A DNA stretch of 64,000 bases from Variovorax paradoxus (GTDB lineage: Bacteria; Pseudomonadota; Gammaproteobacteria; Burkholderiales; Burkholderiaceae_C), in the NCBI RefSeq assembly GCF_022009635.1, contig NZ_CP091716.1:3983001-4047000 (forward strand), read 5' to 3'. Shown here in pieces: positions 15,831 through 24,811 of this stretch. Numbering within the stretch: the stretch's first letter is position 1; each line of letters begins with the position of its first letter. Under the pieces are notes generated by a model. That model was not told where the DNA came from, did not search any database, and worked only from the letters and a program-made list of their open reading frames with translations. The translations under genes and the position numbers were made by a program.

Positions 15831-17342
15831 TCAGTGGCTGACGGGTGCGTGCAGCACCGCAGCCGCGCCTGAACCTGCCGACGCGGACGGCGACGACGGC
15901 GCCGCCGCGGCTTCCTCGGCGTTCCGCATCGCCTCGCAGCGCCCATAGGTGTCGTCGAAGCGCACGATGTCGTCCTCGCCCAGGTAGCCGCCGGTCTGCA
16001 CCTCGATCACCTCGAGCATGGTCTTGCCCGGGTTCTCCAGGCGGTGGATGGCGCCTGAGGGCAGGTAGATCGACTCGTTCTCGCGCACCAGCGTCACTTC
16101 GCCGTTGCATGTGGCGCGGGCCGTGCCCTTGACCACGATCCAGTGCTCGGCGCGGTGGTGGTGCATCTGCAGCGACAGCTTCGCGCCCGGCTTCACGGTG
16201 AGCCGCTTCACCTGGAAGCGCTCGCCCATGTCGACGCTGTCGTAGGCGCCCCAGGGCCGCACCACGCGCCGGTGGTCGGTGGCCTCGGCGCAGCCTTCGC
16301 GCGAGAGCTTGCGCACCACGTCCGCCACCTGCTCGGCGCAGCCCGCGCCGGCCACCAGCACCGCGTCGGGCGTGTCCACGATGATCAGTCCGTCGGTGCC
16401 CAGCGCCACCACCGGCCGGTGCGGCGCATGGATGAAGGTGTTGCGCGAATTCAGCGCGCTGGCCTTGCCGCTCAGGCGGTTGCCGTCGCCATCGGCCAGT
16501 TGCAGGTTGGCCACCGCGTTCCAGCTGCCGACGTCGCTCCAGCCGCCTTCGAATTTCACGACCGCGATGTCTCTGTGCTTTTCGAGCACCGCGTAGTCGA
16601 TGCTCTCGGCGCGGCAGGCGGAGAAGGCCGCCTGCTCCAGCCGAAGGAAGCTGCCGTCGACCGCCACCGCGGCGGCGGCGCGTTCGCAGGCACGCAGGAT
16701 GTCGGGCGCATGCGTGCGCAGTGCCGCCAGCAGCGTGCCGGCACGCACGAGGAAGATGCCCGCGTTCCAGTAGTAGCCGCCATGCAGGATCAGCGACTCG
16801 GCCACGCTCGCCGTCGGCTTCTCGACGAAGCGCGCCACGGCCCGGCTGCGGCCGTCGGCCGATACCGCTCCCGCCTCTATGTAGCCATAGGCGGTGCTGG
16901 GAAAGCTCGGCACCACGCCGAAGGTGACGATCCGCCCCGCCAGCGCCGCATCGACGCCTTCGCGCACGGTCTGCGCGAACAGCGCCGCGTCGGGAATATG
17001 GTGATCGGCCGGCGCGAACAGCAGCAGGTCGCCCGGCTCGGCCAAGAGCGCCGCCGAAGCCATGGCCGCCGCCGTGTTGCGCGCCACAGGTTCCAGGATC
17101 TGCCGCCCGGTGAGGCCCGCGCCCTCGACCGTTTCCTTCACCAGGAAGCGGTGGTCTTCCGACGCGATGCAGGTGATGTCGTGGTTCAGCCCCGAGAGCC
17201 GCTCCAGCGTGAGATGCAGCAGGCTCTTGCCGCCGAGCAGCGGCGCGAACTGCTTGGGCAGCGCCTTGCGCGAAAGCGGCCACAGGCGCGTGCCGCTGCC
17301 GCCGCACAGGACCACGGGATGGATGGTGGGGTTGGTGTTCAT
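15831..17342 (-). CDS. manC: mannose-1-phosphate guanylyltransferase / mannose-6-phosphate isomerase
   Basis: 503 residues, a bifunctional type II PMI-GMP. The nucleotidyltransferase motif is GGSGTRLWPLSRKALPKQF near the N-terminus. The C-terminal cupin has LSLQMHHHRAEHWIVVKG, the metal-binding isomerase motif. It makes GDP-mannose, the precursor of GDP-fucose built by Gmd and Fcl in the same operon. It is the last gene of the 20-gene block, 28 nt after the response-regulator gene. No phosphomannomutase is in the window. No terminator is visible in the 6 nt before the convergent aadA. Confidence 0.95.
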   Translation of the reverse strand: MNTNPTIHPVVLCGGSGTRLWPLSRKALPKQFAPLLGGKSLLHLTLERLSGLNHDITCIASEDHRFLVKETVEGAGLTGRQILEPVARNTAAAMASAALLAEPGDLLLFAPADHHIPDAALFAQTVREGVDAALAGRIVTFGVVPSFPSTAYGYIEAGAVSADGRSRAVARFVEKPTASVAESLILHGGYYWNAGIFLVRAGTLLAALRTHAPDILRACERAAAAVAVDGSFLRLEQAAFSACRAESIDYAVLEKHRDIAVVKFEGGWSDVGSWNAVANLQLADGDGNRLSGKASALNSRNTFIHAPHRPVVALGTDGLIIVDTPDAVLVAGAGCAEQVADVVRKLSREGCAEATDHRRVVRPWGAYDSVDMGERFQVKRLTVKPGAKLSLQMHHHRAEHWIVVKGTARATCNGEVTLVRENESIYLPSGAIHRLENPGKTMLEVIEVQTGGYLGEDDIVRFDDTYGRCEAMRNAEEAAAAPSSPSASAGSGAAAVLHAPVSH

Positions 17343-17370
17343 GATCGCCCGCTGTGAGTGATGTGCCGGC

Positions 17371-18153
17371 TCAGATGAGCCCGGAGTACGCCGCGTAGCT
17401 CACGGCTTGCGCGCGCGAGTGCACGTGCAATTTCTTGTAGATGTTCTTGATGTGCGCGTTGACCGTCTGCCCCGAGATGCCGAGCTTCGCGCCAATCTCC
17501 TCGGTGACCTGCCCGCGCGCCACGCAGCGCAGGATCTCGCACTCGCGCGCGGTCAGCGTGGTGGCTTCGCGCGTGGGCGGGTCGCTGGCCGGCGGCGGGC
17601 TGCCGGGCCTTGCGCTCAGGCGCGAGAGCAGGCGCCGCGCGAGCCGCGGCGTGATGGCCGCGCCGCCGTTCACCACCTGCAGCACCGCCTGCGCGAAGCT
17701 CTGCAGCCAGGCGTCTTTCAGCAGGTAGCCGGTCGCGCCCAGCTCGAAGGCATGCATCACGTGCGACTCGTCTTCCAGCGCGGAGATCACGATGATCTCG
17801 CAGCCGGGATGCTGCTTGCCGGCTTCGCGGATCAGCTCGAAGCCGGTGCCGTCGCCCAGCCGCAGGTCGACCATGAGCACGTCGAACTCATGCGTGGCCA
17901 GCAGCCGGCGGCCGTCGCGCAGGCTGCCGGCCTGGCCTTCGAGCTGTATGCGCAGGTCCGACAGCAGCTCTTGCGCGATCACCCGGCGCATGAAGCCGTC
18001 GTCGTCGACGAGCAGCACGCGCACCGGCGCGCCTTCCTGCCCGGTCAGGAAGCCCGGCCACAGCGGCTGGGCCGGTGGGCAGACGCCGCCCGGCGGATAT
18101 CCCGGCCGGGCGTCGGCCTGCTCTTCTGGGGAGCGGTATGCGTTGTCAGGCAT
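17371..18153 (-). CDS. LuxR/NarL-type response regulator in the EPS operon
   Basis: 260 residues. A ~40-residue leader is followed by a receiver domain (VRVLLVDDDGFMRRVI; phosphoacceptor Asp in VLMVDLRLGDGTGF; conserved Lys in YLLKDAW) and a C-terminal LuxR helix-turn-helix (LTARECEILRCVARGQVTEEIGAKLGISGQTVNAHIKNIY, about residues 195-240, quoted in part). It overlaps galE by 8 nt, so it is made with the polysaccharide enzymes and may control the operon itself. No histidine kinase gene is in the window. Confidence 0.9.
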   Translation of the reverse strand: MPDNAYRSPEEQADARPGYPPGGVCPPAQPLWPGFLTGQEGAPVRVLLVDDDGFMRRVIAQELLSDLRIQLEGQAGSLRDGRRLLATHEFDVLMVDLRLGDGTGFELIREAGKQHPGCEIIVISALEDESHVMHAFELGATGYLLKDAWLQSFAQAVLQVVNGGAAITPRLARRLLSRLSARPGSPPPASDPPTREATTLTARECEILRCVARGQVTEEIGAKLGISGQTVNAHIKNIYKKLHVHSRAQAVSYAAYSGLI

Positions 18154-19264
18154 TGGAGTGTCCGAGGTTGGAGGTTGTGTGAAAGATCTGCAGGTCGGCG
18201 GGCAGCCACGGGGGCTGCGCCTGGGCCTGCAACGGAGGCACCGGGTCGTCGAAACCGTGCGGGTTCGCGGCCTGCCAACGCCAGCAGTCCGCGCACATCT
18301 GGTCGAGGTCGCGGCGCGCGCACCAGCCCAGCCGGGCCTGTGCGTTGCGCGCGTCGGCCCAGTAGGCGGGGGCGTCGCCGGGGCGGCGCGGGCCGATGCG
18401 CAGCGCGATGCGCCGGCCGCTGGCGCGCTCGAACGCGCAGACCACCTCGAGCACCGAGGCGCCGCGGCCCGTGCCCAGGTTGGTCATCAGGATGCCGGGC
18501 TCGCGCGCCACATGGCGAAGCGCCGCCACATGGCCTTCGGCCACGTCCATCACGTGCACGTAGTCGCGCACGCCGGTGCCGTCGATGGTTGCGTAGTCCG
18601 CGCCGTGCACCATGAGGTATTCGCGCTCGCCGGCCGCCACCTGCGAGATGTAGGGCATGAGGTTGGCCGGCGGGCCGTGCGGGCGCTCGCCCAGCAGGCC
18701 GCTTTCGTGCGCGCCGACCGGGTTGAAGTAGCGCAGGCAGGCAATGCCCCAGCGCGCATCGGCATGCGCAAGGTCGGCCAGCAGGTTCTCCACCATGGCC
18801 TTGGTGCGGCCGTAGGGGTTGACCGCCGCGTACGGCGCGGTCTCCGGAATGGGCGAGCGTTGCGCGTCCCCATACACCGTGGCCGACGACGAGAACACCA
18901 GCGTGCGCACGCCCGCGCGGCCCATCGCCTGCACCAGCGCCAGCGTGCCGGCAAGGTTGACGTCGTAGTAGGCCACCGGGTCGGCCACCGATTCGCCCAC
19001 CGCCTTCAGCCCCGCCAGGTGCACCACCGCCTCGATCGCATGCTCGGCGAACACCCGGTCGAGCGCCGCGGCGTCGCGCACGTCGCAGGGCAGCAGCAGC
19101 GGCTGCAGGCCGGTGATGCAGCCCACGCGCTGCAGCGAGCGCGCGTCGCTGTTGACCAGCGTGTCGAGCACCACAGGCTGGTAGCCCGCCGCGATCAGCG
19201 CCACGCACGTGTGGCTGCCGATGAAGCCTGCACCACCGGTCACGAGGATCTTGGCGTGGGGCAT
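18146..19264 (-). CDS. galE: UDP-glucose 4-epimerase
   Basis: 372 residues (typical ~340; the C-terminus has ~30 extra residues after the fold). GGAGFIGSH binds NAD, the YxxxK pair is in NPYGRTKAMVENLL, and the Ser region is VFSSSATVYGD. The enzyme interconverts UDP-glucose and UDP-galactose, supplying UDP-Gal for the polymer. The ATG at 19264 begins MPHAKILVTGG. It overlaps the response-regulator gene by 8 nt. Confidence 0.93.
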   Translation of the reverse strand: MPHAKILVTGGAGFIGSHTCVALIAAGYQPVVLDTLVNSDARSLQRVGCITGLQPLLLPCDVRDAAALDRVFAEHAIEAVVHLAGLKAVGESVADPVAYYDVNLAGTLALVQAMGRAGVRTLVFSSSATVYGDAQRSPIPETAPYAAVNPYGRTKAMVENLLADLAHADARWGIACLRYFNPVGAHESGLLGERPHGPPANLMPYISQVAAGEREYLMVHGADYATIDGTGVRDYVHVMDVAEGHVAALRHVAREPGILMTNLGTGRGASVLEVVCAFERASGRRIALRIGPRRPGDAPAYWADARNAQARLGWCARRDLDQMCADCWRWQAANPHGFDDPVPPLQAQAQPPWLPADLQIFHTTSNLGHSNA

Positions 19265-19295
19265 GGTGTGGGCTCCGTGGGTGGACGGCTTCGGT

Positions 19296-20528
19296 TCAGC
19301 CGGCGACGCAGCGCTGCAGTTCCTGCTCCAGGCGCTGCAGGATGGCGTCCTCGTCGAGCGCGGACTCGGCATAGCGGCGGCCGGCCGCGCCCATCTCGTC
19401 GCGCAGCTCGGTCGACATGGCGAGCTGCTCGATGGCATCGGCCAGCGCGGCGGCGTCGCCGGGCTCCACCACCATGCCGCGCCCGGTGACCACGTTGCTC
19501 AGCTCGGTGCCGGCATGCGCGGTCACGATCACGGCGCGTCCGCTGGCGAGCATGCCGCCCAGCTTGGAGGGCATGACCAGGTCCGCCGCATCGGCGCGCT
19601 GCGGCAGCACGTGGATGTCGGCCATGCCCAGCAGTTCGTTCAGCCGTTCGGCCGGCTGCACCTCGAGGAAGTGCACGTTGGGTAGCCGTGCGCAGGCCGC
19701 CCGCAGCAGCTCGCGGCTGGGCCCGTTGCCCGCGAACACGAAATGGATGTTGCTGGAGCACACCAGCAGGCGCGCCGCCTCCGCCAGCAGCTCGATGCCT
19801 TGCTTGGTGCCGAGGCTGCCCGCATAAAGCACCACCACCGCGTCGTCGGGAATGCCGAGCGCAGGCCGGTAGCCGTAGGGCGCGACGGTGCGCGGCACCG
19901 GGTGGATGGCCTTCACGTCGACCCAGTTGGGAAAGAGCACCACGCGGCTCTCGTCCACGCCCTTGCCGCGGGCCTTCTCGATCATGGCGGCGGAGATGGT
20001 GGAGACCCGGTCGAAGCGGCTCATCAGCCAGCGCTCGGCCCACACCGCGAAGCGCTGCGCGCGCTCGCCGCGCACATGGCCCAGGCCGAAGGCGGCGTCG
20101 ACCTCGTAGTCCTGGATGTGCAGCCACGACTTGATGCCCCGCAGCTTCGCGAAGAACAGCGCCGACGGCGCGCAGAACAGCGGCGGCTCGACCACGAACA
20201 CCACCTCCGGCTTCCAGCGCCACTGGGCCAGCAGCGTCGGCAGGCTCGACAGCATGAACGAGAGCAGATGCCCGAGCCGCGCCAGCGCGCGCGGCCGCGC
20301 GGGCACCCAGATCGGCGTGCGCCATACGGTGACGCCGTCCCAGTCGCTCTTGCGGTAGGTCCAGCCCGAGTAGCCGCGGTACACCGACCACTGCGGAAAG
20401 AAGGGCGGCGCGGCAATCACGCGCACCTCGTGCCCCCTGGCATGCAGCCAGCGCGCCATCTCGCCCGAGTACTTGCCGATGCCGGTCAGCTCGGGCGCGA
20501 AGTTCATCGAGTACAGCAGGATCTTCAT
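19296..20528 (-). CDS. wcaI: glycosyltransferase WcaI family
   Basis: 410 residues, GT4 fold. The start MKILLYSMNFAPELTGIGKY is the WcaI hallmark (colanic acid fucosyl/hexosyltransferase). The donor-binding half has VLYAGSLGTKQGIELLAEAA and the DADAADLVMPSKLGGMLASG region, read here as PQRADAADLVMPSKLGGML. The ATG overlaps the stop of the flippase gene. In colanic acid loci WcaI adds a sugar to the lipid-linked repeat on the cytoplasmic side; with GDP-fucose made here, fucose is a reasonable donor, by inference. Confidence 0.87.
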   Translation of the reverse strand: MKILLYSMNFAPELTGIGKYSGEMARWLHARGHEVRVIAAPPFFPQWSVYRGYSGWTYRKSDWDGVTVWRTPIWVPARPRALARLGHLLSFMLSSLPTLLAQWRWKPEVVFVVEPPLFCAPSALFFAKLRGIKSWLHIQDYEVDAAFGLGHVRGERAQRFAVWAERWLMSRFDRVSTISAAMIEKARGKGVDESRVVLFPNWVDVKAIHPVPRTVAPYGYRPALGIPDDAVVVLYAGSLGTKQGIELLAEAARLLVCSSNIHFVFAGNGPSRELLRAACARLPNVHFLEVQPAERLNELLGMADIHVLPQRADAADLVMPSKLGGMLASGRAVIVTAHAGTELSNVVTGRGMVVEPGDAAALADAIEQLAMSTELRDEMGAAGRRYAESALDEDAILQRLEQELQRCVAG

Positions 20529-21778
20529 GGCGACCGCCTCAGCAGACGGACGATGGGAAAGAAGCCGAACTGCAGCCGCATGCGGGTCTCGTACAGCGCG
20601 AAGTCGCTCAGGCAGGCGATGAAGAACACGTAGTGCGGACGGCCTGGAAACAGCAGGATCACCACGCCGTAGGACAGCAGCCGCAGCGTCACTTCGAGCA
20701 ATGCCCAGCGTCCGAGCGAGCCCATGGAGGTCTTGAGCGACAGCACCATCTCGTGATGGATGGTGTAGGTGCGCAGCAGGAAATACGGCGCGATGCACAG
20801 GAAGATGGTGCGCGCCTGGTCGCCCATCTTGAGCAGCGGCGCGGCCACGGTGATGAGCCCCGCCAGCCCCACGAACAGCGCGCAGCCCAGCAGGAACGAA
20901 TGCCGCGCCAGCTGCAGCTTCGAGGCCGCGAGCTTCTCGGGGTCGGCGTCCATCATGGCCGGCGTCTTGGTGAACAGGAATGCCTGCACGAACTGCGACG
21001 GCGCCTCCGCCAGCAGGAACGCGAGCTTGAAGGCGCCCACGTAGCTCAGCGGCATGAAGAAGGCCACGATCAGCAGGTCCGACTTGCGCAGCAGGAAGGT
21101 CAGCAGCGAATACACCGTGGCGCTGGCCTGCGACGCGAGCGCGAGCACATGCCGCCCGGCCGGCGGCGCCGCGCCGTTGGGCGGAATGCAGATGGCCGCG
21201 CACACCACCACGAACGCGAACAGGTTGATGAGCAGCAGGTGCGCCACGCCCAGCTCGAAGCCCAGCGACGCGCAGATGCCCACGCCCAGCACCAGGATGG
21301 TCGAGCGGATACCGGCCTCGAGATTCAGCAGCCCCGCATGGCCCAGGCCGCGGCTGTAGGCCAGCCGCAGGCAGTTGAAAGAGAACACCGCCAGCGTGAC
21401 CACCACCAGCACGAAAGGCACGTCGGCCACCGGCAGCCGCTGCAGGGTCAGGATGACGACGACCAGCGCCGTGGCCAGCGGCAGCCCGAAGGCCAGCGTG
21501 CGCACCACGTCGCCCTGCGTCACGGCGGGCGGCACCGCGGTCGCGTTGCGCGAGAACAGCAGCGTGCTGCCCAGCGTGCCGACCACCAGCGCAACTTCCA
21601 GCACCGACTGGTAGATCGAGTACTCGCCGAAGCGCGCCGGCGACACATTGGCCGCCATCAGGAAGATGGCGACGAAGCCCGACAGGTATACGTACAGCCG
21701 CGAGACCAGCGCCCACAGCCCCATGAGCCGCGCCATGCGCGCGCCGGGCAGTGCGAGTGAGGGGCTGAAGGGCTTCAT
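20525..21778 (-). CDS. wzx: Wzx-type polysaccharide flippase
   Basis: 417 residues with about 12 hydrophobic segments and the conserved early region LMGLWALVSRLYVYLSGFVAIFLMAAN..PARFGEYSIYQS of PST/MATE-like transporters (quoted in part). It moves undecaprenyl-PP-linked repeat units to the periplasmic face for Wzy. It shares a 4-nt overlap with wcaI and starts 22 nt after the glycosyltransferase-like gene. No other flippase is in the cluster, so it is the probable Wzx. Confidence 0.85.
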   Translation of the reverse strand: MKPFSPSLALPGARMARLMGLWALVSRLYVYLSGFVAIFLMAANVSPARFGEYSIYQSVLEVALVVGTLGSTLLFSRNATAVPPAVTQGDVVRTLAFGLPLATALVVVILTLQRLPVADVPFVLVVVTLAVFSFNCLRLAYSRGLGHAGLLNLEAGIRSTILVLGVGICASLGFELGVAHLLLINLFAFVVVCAAICIPPNGAAPPAGRHVLALASQASATVYSLLTFLLRKSDLLIVAFFMPLSYVGAFKLAFLLAEAPSQFVQAFLFTKTPAMMDADPEKLAASKLQLARHSFLLGCALFVGLAGLITVAAPLLKMGDQARTIFLCIAPYFLLRTYTIHHEMVLSLKTSMGSLGRWALLEVTLRLLSYGVVILLFPGRPHYVFFIACLSDFALYETRMRLQFGFFPIVRLLRRSP

Positions 21779-21800
21779 GGCGCGGCCGTTCCGGTTCGGG

Positions 21801-22748
21801 CTATTTGGCGGCGGGGGCGCTGGCGAGGCCGAGTGCGTCGAGGGCGCGGCGCACCCGGGTGGCCAGGCGGAACAGCTTGTTCTTGAGGCGCCGCGCCACC
21901 ATCAGGGCGTAGGTCACGGCGGCCACGGTGCGCATGCGGCCGTACAGCGCGTAGGGCATGGCCATCTTGGCGGTGCCCTGGAAATGCAGCGCCACCACGT
22001 TCGTCCTGCCGCCAGCGGCGGGCGTGAGCCACGGGCGTCCGTCGGTGTAGGCGATGCGCTTGGCGCCGCCGAGGTAACGGAACTCGTGCGACAGGTGGTT
22101 GTGCGGGCTGTTGATGTTGTGGTCGATCACCTTGCCGTCGAGCACGCGGTTGATCGGGTCGGCATTGCCGCTCGCACGCGCCCAGAGGTACAGCAGCGTC
22201 ATGTCGGACACGCCGCCCCTGATGCCGCGCGCGGCAAAGCGCGCCGCGATCTCGCGCAGCTTGCGCCGGCCCGATGGCGTGGTGTAGGTGTCGAGCACGA
22301 AGGCCACGAAGCGCCGCAGGCCGTTGGCGGTCCAGAAGCTCACGTGCGGCGAGATCTGGCAGGGGTTCCAGCCGTCGCTCGGGCTGATGTAGGAGCCCGA
22401 GAAGTCCGCCTTGCCGACCAGGCGCCGCACGTGCTCGCCGATGCCCTCGAACAGCAGCACGTCGCTGTCGATCAGCACGAAGTCCCGGCATTCCGGATGC
22501 GCCGATAGGTACTGGGCGAGCAGGAAGTAGCGCCGGAAGCAGATCCGCTCGAACTCCGGCGGGTTGCTCGACAGGTGCACGTAGGCATGGCGAAAGCGCT
22601 CGTAGGCCGGGCCGGCGTCGGTGTCCGACAGCACGACAAGGTCTTCCCGGGCGATCGCGGCCGAGCGGCGGCACAGCGCGAGCGTCTGGTTCTGGCGGTC
22701 CTCGACCACGATGAAGGGGAGTTCGGTATGGATCATGTGTGACAGCAT
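21801..22748 (-). CDS. putative glycosyltransferase of unrecognised family
   Basis: 315 residues. The DSDV motif in FVLIDSDVLLFEGIGEH is a DxD-type nucleotide-sugar/metal site of GT-A enzymes, and FRRYFLLAQYLSAHPECRDF before it is like DUF-type glycosyltransferases that read a hand-off acceptor. HNINSPHNHLSHEFRYLGG near residue 215 could hold catalytic His residues. I do not recognise the family; the position among EPS genes and the DxD are the support. It begins MLSHMIHTELPF; the second Met is a possible start. Confidence 0.6.
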   Translation of the reverse strand: MLSHMIHTELPFIVVEDRQNQTLALCRRSAAIAREDLVVLSDTDAGPAYERFRHAYVHLSSNPPEFERICFRRYFLLAQYLSAHPECRDFVLIDSDVLLFEGIGEHVRRLVGKADFSGSYISPSDGWNPCQISPHVSFWTANGLRRFVAFVLDTYTTPSGRRKLREIAARFAARGIRGGVSDMTLLYLWARASGNADPINRVLDGKVIDHNINSPHNHLSHEFRYLGGAKRIAYTDGRPWLTPAAGGRTNVVALHFQGTAKMAMPYALYGRMRTVAAVTYALMVARRLKNKLFRLATRVRRALDALGLASAPAAK

Positions 22749-22771
22749 GGGTAGGTAGTTGTCGATTCGGC

Positions 22772-23725
22772 TCAGAGCTTGCGGGTGGTGGCGCTTCGCA
22801 CCAGCGCCACGTTCGCGGGCAGGAAGCGCCCGTTGTTGTCAACGGGCATGTCGAGCGTGAAGAGGCCGCGCGCCACGCGGGCCTCGCCGATCCAGTCGCG
22901 CAGTTGCTGCGCCGTGAAGCGCGCCGGTGTCTCGCGGCCCCACCAGGAGGTGAGCGGCGTGAGCACGTGGAACATCAGTTCCGAGGGCGGCGGCGCGAAG
23001 TGCGCGGGCGGCTGCATGTATTCGCCCGCCATCAGGTTCTGGCAGGGCGCGCTCTTGAGGCTGAAGCGCTCCGGCCCCTCGCCGGCATTGAAGGCCAGCC
23101 AGCGGTTGGAAGCGCCGCTGCGCGCCGCGCCGCACAGCATTTCCCAGCCCGAGGCCGATACGCCCTGCGTGTTGTAGGTGCCGTCGAACCACCAGCCCGC
23201 GACCAGCGGGCCGTAGCGCTCCGACCAGTCGCGGATCACGCTCGACCAGGCGGCAATGAAGCGCGGCGGCGGCGGCTCCTGCTCGGAGATGTCGCCCAGG
23301 CAGCCCATCAGCGCGGGGTCGGCCTGCGGCGCGCGGAACGGGAGGTACAGGATCAGCGCGATGCCGCGCGCGCGCAGCGCCTCGCCGATCTCCAGCGGCA
23401 GGTCGCGCGGCGGGCGATTCTTCGCGGCGACGGGGCACAGCACTTCGAGCGCGGAATTGGGCGCGATGTACTGGCCGTTGTTCTGGCCCAGCGTGAGGAT
23501 GAGATGCGAAGCGCGCATCTGCGCCAGCCCCGAAGCGAAGGCCTCGACGTCGAAGCTCTTGATCTGCGCGATGGACTGCTTGTCCGGCAGGTAATGCACC
23601 ATGACGCCGAAGCCGGGCACGGGCGGCTCCGCGGGTTGCGCGGGCTGGGCCAGGGCCGTCGACGCCGCCGTGCAGAGAAGCAGCGGCACCAGAATGCGCT
23701 TGAACAGGGCGACGGGCGCGTTCAT
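22772..23725 (-). CDS. secreted glycoside-hydrolase-like protein
   Basis: 317 residues. A signal peptide (FKRILVPLLLCTAASTALAQ) indicates export to the periplasm. The mature region looks like a TIM-barrel sugar hydrolase: VMVHYLPDKQS near the start and LVAGWWFDGTYN about residue 175, where the Asp after GWWF matches the nucleophile position of alpha-L-fucosidase-like enzymes. It overlaps the upstream glycosyltransferase by 4 nt. A polymer made with GDP-fucose could be trimmed or shortened by such an enzyme. The family call is tentative. Confidence 0.55.
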   Translation of the reverse strand: MNAPVALFKRILVPLLLCTAASTALAQPAQPAEPPVPGFGVMVHYLPDKQSIAQIKSFDVEAFASGLAQMRASHLILTLGQNNGQYIAPNSALEVLCPVAAKNRPPRDLPLEIGEALRARGIALILYLPFRAPQADPALMGCLGDISEQEPPPPRFIAAWSSVIRDWSERYGPLVAGWWFDGTYNTQGVSASGWEMLCGAARSGASNRWLAFNAGEGPERFSLKSAPCQNLMAGEYMQPPAHFAPPPSELMFHVLTPLTSWWGRETPARFTAQQLRDWIGEARVARGLFTLDMPVDNNGRFLPANVALVRSATTRKL

Positions 23726-24804
23726 TGCACGGCCCTCGCAAGCGGCACCGGGCCGCGTTTGAGCGCGAGATAGCGCGCGGCCACGGCACCTGGCGCGCAG
23801 GCCTGGGCATGCAGCCACGCGGGCCGCGTGCGCTCGTGCCGCGCCAGATAGCGCGCGAGCCGGTAGGTGTCGCAGGAGGCGCTGCCTACGAAGAAGCCGT
23901 AGCCCGTGAACAGTTCGCGGTGCACCGGAATGTCCGACAGCAACAGCGGCACGCCCAGCGTGGCGGCCTCGGCGGCCGAGAGGTTGAAGCCCTCGAAGGT
24001 CGACAGCGAAATGAACGCGGTGGCACCCGTGTACAGCCGCACCAGCTCTTCGCGCGACACCAGCCCGCGGTGCCGCACGCAGCCGCGAACCTCGGGCGCC
24101 AGCGCGGCCACCATGCGCTCGACATCGGCCGCGCCGTTGCCGGTGATGTCCAGGAAGTCGACCAGGCCCGCGCGCTTCATGCGCTCGAACAGCGCGAGGA
24201 TGCCGCTGAAATTCTTGTGCGGGTAGTAGTGGTAGGCCGCGATCAGGTAGCGCTCCTGCGCCGGCTCCGGCACGGCGGCGCGGGCGGGGGTGCGCGGCGC
24301 GTCCACCGGGTTGAAGATCACCGATGCATGCTCGCAACGCGGGAAGTGCCGCTCGAAGTCGTGCAGGCTGCTCTTGCTGATGAACACCGCGTTGGCCGCG
24401 CTGTGCGCCACGCGCCACAGGTTCCAGTCGAGCCAGGCGCGCTTGGCCGCGCTGAAGTACTGCGGGTAGACCTTGTATTGCAGGTCGTGGACGATGACGA
24501 CCGCATCCGCGTGCCGCCCGAACAGCGTGAACGGCAGGAAGTAGTTCGGGAACATCGCGTACACCCGCTCGCCGGTCAGCAGGGCGCGGATGCGGTAGAG
24601 GTTGTAGAGCAGCGTCTCCAGCAGGAAGCGGCTGACCCTGAGCCGCCGCGCCGCTTCGTACAGCCGCGGATGCCGCTCGCTGACCGACTGCACGCGGTCG
24701 TCCTGCGACAGCCGCATGTTGCGCAGCAGAACCTCGGCAACGTTCAGCACGCCGCCGGACCTCGGGTTCAGGCGGATGGTGTCGTAGAACAGGTAGGTGG
24801 CCAT
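23722..24804 (-). CDS. glycosyltransferase family 4/1
   Basis: 360 residues from the ATG of MATYLFYDTIRLNPRSGG; an earlier ATG at 24831 would overlap wzy by 20 nt. GT-B fold: VVIVHDLQYKVYPQYFS in the acceptor half, and LSTFEGFNLSAAEAATLGVPLLL in the donor half, where EGF(N)LSAAEA is the nucleotide-sugar E-x7-E-like motif. It is 7 nt after wzy and overlaps the glycosidase-like gene. The sugar added is unknown. Confidence 0.88.
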   Translation of the reverse strand: MATYLFYDTIRLNPRSGGVLNVAEVLLRNMRLSQDDRVQSVSERHPRLYEAARRLRVSRFLLETLLYNLYRIRALLTGERVYAMFPNYFLPFTLFGRHADAVVIVHDLQYKVYPQYFSAAKRAWLDWNLWRVAHSAANAVFISKSSLHDFERHFPRCEHASVIFNPVDAPRTPARAAVPEPAQERYLIAAYHYYPHKNFSGILALFERMKRAGLVDFLDITGNGAADVERMVAALAPEVRGCVRHRGLVSREELVRLYTGATAFISLSTFEGFNLSAAEAATLGVPLLLSDIPVHRELFTGYGFFVGSASCDTYRLARYLARHERTRPAWLHAQACAPGAVAARYLALKRGPVPLARAVQ

Positions 24805-24811
24805 GGCTTGC

